Source: an uncultured Oscillospiraceae bacterium (GTDB lineage Bacteria; Bacillota_A; Clostridia; Oscillospirales; Oscillospiraceae). Taken from it: 8,853 nucleotides of DNA. Shown here piece by piece: positions 5,924 to 8,853 of this stretch; the stretch's first letter is position 1, and the number at the start of each line of letters is the position of its first letter. The notes under the pieces were generated by a model. It was not told where the DNA came from and did no database searches. It was given only the letters and a program-made list of their open reading frames with translations. Location: the NCBI GenBank assembly GCA_944387755.1, contig CALXGC010000073.1, positions 1 through 8,853 on the forward strand. The letters run 5' to 3'. Made by a program: the position numbers and the translations under genes.

Positions 5924-7210
5924 ATGTTGCCTGTAATCGTTCTGTTCGGAAGCTTTATCGTTTTTGTTCTCATCGGCGTACCCATCGGGTACTCCATCGC
6001 CGTGTCCACCGTGATTACCCTGGCCGGTTTTACCGACATGCAGCTGTCCATGGTGGTCCAGAACTGCGTCACCGGCGTGCAGTCCTTCTCGCTGATGGCC
6101 ATTCCGTTCTTCATCCTGGCTGGTAACTTGATGAGCACCGGCGGCGTGGCCCGGCGCATCGTGGACTTTGCAAAGGTCTGCCTGGGCTGGATCACCGGCG
6201 GTCTGAGCCTGGTGACGACGGCCGGCTGTATGTTCTTTGCGGCCATCTCCGGCTCCGCCATGGCGACGACCTCTGCCATCGGCTCCATCATGATTCCGGA
6301 GATGGAGAAGGACGGCTATGAGCGCTCCTTCAGCGCCTCTCTGGCTGCCGCCGCCGGCTCCATCGGCGTTATCATCCCGCCCTCCGTCCCCTTCGTCATC
6401 TACGCGGTGGTGGTGGGCACCTCCATCGGCGACCTGTTCATCGCCGGCGTGCTGCCCGGCGTCATGATGGGTATTGCCCTGATGATTGCCAGCATCATTA
6501 TCTGCCACAAGAAGGGCTGGAAGGGCCACGGCGCGCCCCCCTCCCCCAAGAAGCTTGTCGTCTCCTTTATTGACGCCTTCTGGGCCCTGCTGACCCCGGT
6601 TATCATTCTGGGCGGCATCTACGCCGGCATCTTCACCGCCACTGAGGCGGCGGTTGTGGCCGTGGTGTACGCCATCTTCGCCAGTATGGTGATTTACCGC
6701 GAGATGGGCTGGAGAGACCTCTATCAGGCCTTCTTTGACAGCGTGAAGCTCAACGGCGTCATCGTCTTCATGGTGGGTACCGCCACCGCGTTCGCCAGCT
6801 ACCTGTCTATCCGCCAGATTCCCGCCACCATCGCTGCGGTGCTGACCAGCATCACGGACAACAAGATTATCCTCCTGCTGATCATCAACCTGTTCCTGCT
6901 GTTCCTGGGCTGCCTGATGGACAACATTCCGGCGACCATCATCCTCTCTCCCATCCTGCTGCCTGTGGTGGAGCAGATGGGCATGACTCCCACCCAGTTC
7001 GGCGTCATGCTGACCATGAACCTGGCCATCGGCTTCTGCACGCCTCCCTATGGCTCCGACCTGTTCGTGGCCGCCTCTGTGTCCGGCGTGAAGATTGAAG
7101 CAATGATGAAGTACATGGTGTGGTTTATCCTCGCCCTGCTGGTGGTGCTGGCCCTGACCACCTACGTCCCGTTCTTCACCCAGGGCATCGTGGACATCAT
7201 GAAGGGATAA
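5924..7210 (+). CDS. dctM: TRAP transporter large permease subunit, DctM family
   Basis: A 428-residue, highly hydrophobic protein of the DctM family. This is the ion-coupled (usually sodium-driven) subunit that moves substrate across the cytoplasmic membrane. Length is typical for the family. Signatures are GVPIGYSIA in the first membrane region, ISGSAMATTSAIGSIMIPEM (G110, S111, A112) and IIPPSVPFVIYAVV starting at residue 150. The C-terminal half has the matching second repeat with LGCLMDNIPATIILSPILLPV. The start is five bases after the dctQ stop, with GAAGGGGG (5907-5914) as ribosome binding site inside the dctQ end, which indicates tight coupling. With dctP and dctQ this gives a complete transporter. 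Confidence 0.96.
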   Translation: MLPVIVLFGSFIVFVLIGVPIGYSIAVSTVITLAGFTDMQLSMVVQNCVTGVQSFSLMAIPFFILAGNLMSTGGVARRIVDFAKVCLGWITGGLSLVTTAGCMFFAAISGSAMATTSAIGSIMIPEMEKDGYERSFSASLAAAAGSIGVIIPPSVPFVIYAVVVGTSIGDLFIAGVLPGVMMGIALMIASIIICHKKGWKGHGAPPSPKKLVVSFIDAFWALLTPVIILGGIYAGIFTATEAAVVAVVYAIFASMVIYREMGWRDLYQAFFDSVKLNGVIVFMVGTATAFASYLSIRQIPATIAAVLTSITDNKIILLLIINLFLLFLGCLMDNIPATIILSPILLPVVEQMGMTPTQFGVMLTMNLAIGFCTPPYGSDLFVAASVSGVKIEAMMKYMVWFILALLVVLALTTYVPFFTQGIVDIMKG

Positions 7211-7243
7211 CCCCCAATTTTACAGCATTAAAAAGCCCCCCTG

Positions 7244-7273
7244 GTGTTCCTGCCCCCTGCGGGGCGGGAACAC
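7244..7273 (+). other. Intercistronic hairpin between dctM and the aminotransferase gene
   Basis: GTGTTCCTGCCCC (7244-7256) pairs with GGGGCGGGAACAC (7261-7273) through 13 bp including one U-G pair, closing a CTGC loop. It is followed by an A-run rather than T-run, so a classical terminator is unlikely. It may stabilise or help process the dctPQM message. The rest of the 117-base gap (7274-7327) is AT-rich and could hold a weak internal promoter: there is a TTGAAA at 7283-7288 but no convincing -10. Confidence 0.8.
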
Positions 7274-7327
7274 ACAAAAAAATTGAAACTTAAAAATTTG
7301 AGTTTGAGATTTAGAGATTAGGAAAGG

Positions 7328-8626
7328 ATGTTTTCTGTTATGACACAGGCCGAGAGATGTAAAGCGGTCATGCCGCCGATGGCGCTGCATGGAGACGACG
7401 CGCCGTGCGTGGTGCGCGGCGAGGGATGCTGGCTGTACACGGAGGACGGGCGGAAGATTCTGGACTTTGCGTCCGGCATCGCGTGCAACGCGCTGGGGCA
7501 CTGCCATCCGAAGGTGGTGGCGGCGGCGGAGAAGCAGCTGCACACGCTGATTCACGCGGGTCATAATGTGCTGTACTACGAGCCGTACACGACGCTGGCG
7601 GAGAAGCTGGTGGAGAAGACTGGGAACAAGTACAAGATCTACTTCTCCAACTCCGGCGCAGAGGCCAACGAGGGGTGCATGAAGCTGGCGAAGTACGTGA
7701 CCCACCGTCCGGTGATCATTTCGATGATGAACGGGTTCCACGGGCGGACGATGGCGACGGCGACCATCACCACGTCCAACGCGGGGTACCGGAAGTACTA
7801 CGAGCCGATGATGCCCAGCGTGTACCAGGTGGAGTATCCGTATCTGTACCGGACTCCGTACAAGATGGAGGACGGGAAGTGCCCGAAGGAGTACATGACG
7901 CAGTTTGACAACCTGTTCAAGCACGTTGTGGACCCGTCCATGGTGGCCGGCATTATCATGGAGCCCATCCAGGGCGAGGGCGGCTATGTGGTGCCCCCCA
8001 TCGAGTGGGTGAAGTATGTGCGTGAGATCTGCGACAAGCACGGGATCATGCTGATTTTCGACGAGGTGCAGAGCGGATTCGGCCGCACCGGCAACCTGTA
8101 TGCGTGGCAGACGATGGGCGTGGAGCCCGACATCTTCTCCTCCGCGAAGGCGGTGGCCGGCGGCCTGCCTCTGAGCGTGGTGTACGGCAAGAAGGAGATC
8201 ATGGACCAGTGGGGCAAGGGCGCCCACGGCGGCACGTTCGGCGGGAACCCCGTGTCCTGCGCGGCGGCTCTGGCGGTGCTGGAGGAGCTGTACGAGGGCG
8301 GCGTGCTGGAGAACTGCCGGAAGATGGGCGAGGTCGTGCGTGCGAAGCTGCATGAGATGCAGAAGAAGTACGACGTGATCGGCGACGTGCGCGGCATGGG
8401 CCTGATGAACGCCATGGAGCTGGTGCACCCGGAGGACAAGAGCCCCGCGGGCGAGATCTGCGGGAAGTTCAAGGCCAACGCCCTGAAGGAGGGCCTGTTC
8501 CTGCTGGACTGCGGCGCGGACCACAACAACATCCGTCTGATTCCGCCTCTGAACGTGGACGAGGCGACCATCGACCTGGCGTTCGAGATTATGGACAAGG
8601 CGATGGAGGAGACCCTGAAGGGCTAA
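7328..8626 (+). CDS. Class III PLP-dependent aminotransferase (4-aminobutyrate / omega-amino acid type)
   Basis: A 432-residue fold-type I aminotransferase of class III, the group containing GabT, ornithine, beta-alanine and taurine aminotransferases. It transfers an amino group, usually from a terminal amine, to pyruvate or 2-oxoglutarate and leaves an aldehyde. All catalytic landmarks are present: SNSGAEANE at 107-115 (cofactor phosphate binding), FHGRT from 137, FDEVQSGFGRTG from 244 with D245 contacting the pyridine nitrogen, the Schiff-base lysine K274 in SSAKAVAGGLPL, and GGTFGGNP near 301-308. Start may be ATG 7328 (AGGA only four bases away) or ATG 7340 (MTQAERCKAV, eleven bases after AAGGA). 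Substrate is not predictable from this alone. Following a TRAP transporter and preceding an aldehyde dehydrogenase, it is probably the first catabolic enzyme. Glycine and proline codon choice changes sharply near 7945. Confidence 0.93.
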   Translation: MFSVMTQAERCKAVMPPMALHGDDAPCVVRGEGCWLYTEDGRKILDFASGIACNALGHCHPKVVAAAEKQLHTLIHAGHNVLYYEPYTTLAEKLVEKTGNKYKIYFSNSGAEANEGCMKLAKYVTHRPVIISMMNGFHGRTMATATITTSNAGYRKYYEPMMPSVYQVEYPYLYRTPYKMEDGKCPKEYMTQFDNLFKHVVDPSMVAGIIMEPIQGEGGYVVPPIEWVKYVREICDKHGIMLIFDEVQSGFGRTGNLYAWQTMGVEPDIFSSAKAVAGGLPLSVVYGKKEIMDQWGKGAHGGTFGGNPVSCAAALAVLEELYEGGVLENCRKMGEVVRAKLHEMQKKYDVIGDVRGMGLMNAMELVHPEDKSPAGEICGKFKANALKEGLFLLDCGADHNNIRLIPPLNVDEATIDLAFEIMDKAMEETLKG

Positions 8627-8635
8627 AGAAATGCA

Positions 8636-8669
8636 CCGCGATCCCGCGCCGGCCGGCGCGGGATCGCGG
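8636..8669 (+). other. 34-bp perfect palindrome between the aminotransferase and aldehyde dehydrogenase genes
   Basis: The 17 bases CCGCGATCCCGCGCCGG (8636-8652) are followed at once by their exact reverse complement (8653-8669). As RNA this forms a very stable, nearly all G-C hairpin. An A-rich stretch, not a T-tract, follows, so it is not a standard terminator on the + strand. It starts nine bases after the aminotransferase stop, and the next ribosome binding site lies 14 bases beyond it. Likely an mRNA-stability or processing element; a DNA-binding site is also possible. Confidence 0.9.
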
Positions 8670-8699
8670 GAAAAATAATGTGCAGGAGGAAAAGCAGCT

Positions 8700-8853
8700 A
8701 TGGAAGCGCAGGAGCAGCTGAATGAGATGATTGCGAAGGCCCGCGTGGCCCAGCAGGAGTTCGAGAAGTATCCGCAGGAGAAGGTGGACGCGGCGGTGCG
8801 AGCCATCGGCAAGGCGGTGTATGACCACGCGGAGGAGCTTGCGAATCTGGCGG
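8700..8853 (+). CDS. Aldehyde dehydrogenase family protein, probably CoA-acylating (5' part only)
   Basis: The first 51 codons of a gene that leaves the window at its right edge. The peptide has the pattern ARVAQQEFEKYPQEKVDAAVRAI followed by YDHAEELANLA. This resembles the N-terminal helical start of the CoA-acylating aldehyde dehydrogenase branch (AdhE N-domain, EutE/PduP, SucD, sulfoacetaldehyde dehydrogenase SauS). Such enzymes turn an aldehyde plus CoA and NAD(P)+ into acyl-CoA. The catalytic cysteine and cofactor motifs lie outside the window, so the acylating assignment is tentative, and an ordinary semialdehyde dehydrogenase remains possible. AGGAGGA at 8684-8690 is nine bases before the ATG. 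Its position after the aminotransferase suggests that it oxidises the aldehyde that enzyme makes. Confidence 0.72.
   Translation, partial: MEAQEQLNEMIAKARVAQQEFEKYPQEKVDAAVRAIGKAVYDHAEELANLA

Noticed and set aside
7220..8812. A 530-codon open frame on the minus strand
   Set aside because: Antisense of the aminotransferase gene, whose catalytic motifs are all intact; composition is His/Leu/Val-rich without any family match.

Overview
The window looks like chromosomal DNA from a high-GC, Gram-positive anaerobe of the Firmicutes, most plausibly the Oscillospiraceae group of gut clostridia. This is an inference. It rests on AGGAGG-type ribosome binding sites before almost every gene, a binding protein that is a lipoprotein (LTAC lipobox) rather than periplasmic, GC-rich coding sequence beside AT-rich gaps, and the gene families present. 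All convincing genes are on the + strand.

Left part (1-3552): housekeeping genes. rpmE (zinc-type ribosomal protein L31) ends at a strong intrinsic terminator. Four co-directional genes follow with short gaps: a flavin-reductase-like split-barrel protein, the ribosome-associated GTPase HflX, a RimJ/RimL-type GNAT acetyltransferase and a YigZ/IMPACT-family protein. A second intrinsic terminator closes this group.

Middle (3474-4280): about 800 bases with no convincing gene. The first part is AT-rich and holds two nested inverted repeats. It then has a textbook promoter (TTGACA, 17-base spacer, TATAAT) and a leader of about 345 bases before the next gene, with a candidate anti-Shine-Dalgarno pairing near its 3' end.

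Right part (4281-8853): a catabolic-looking operon. It encodes a complete tripartite TRAP transporter (DctP-type lipoprotein, DctQ-type small and DctM-type large membrane subunits), a class III PLP-dependent aminotransferase, and the first 51 codons of an aldehyde dehydrogenase that runs off the window and resembles the CoA-acylating branch. The simplest reading is uptake of an amino-bearing organic acid (omega-amino acid or aminosulfonate), transamination to an aldehyde, and oxidation to an acid or acyl-CoA. The substrate cannot be fixed from sequence alone.

The three long gaps inside this operon (after dctP, after dctM, after the aminotransferase) each carry a strong GC-rich hairpin without a T-tract, unlike the two true terminators to the left. 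They look like mRNA-stability or processing elements that set unequal expression of the cistrons. No rRNA, tRNA, CRISPR array, insertion sequence or attachment site was seen.
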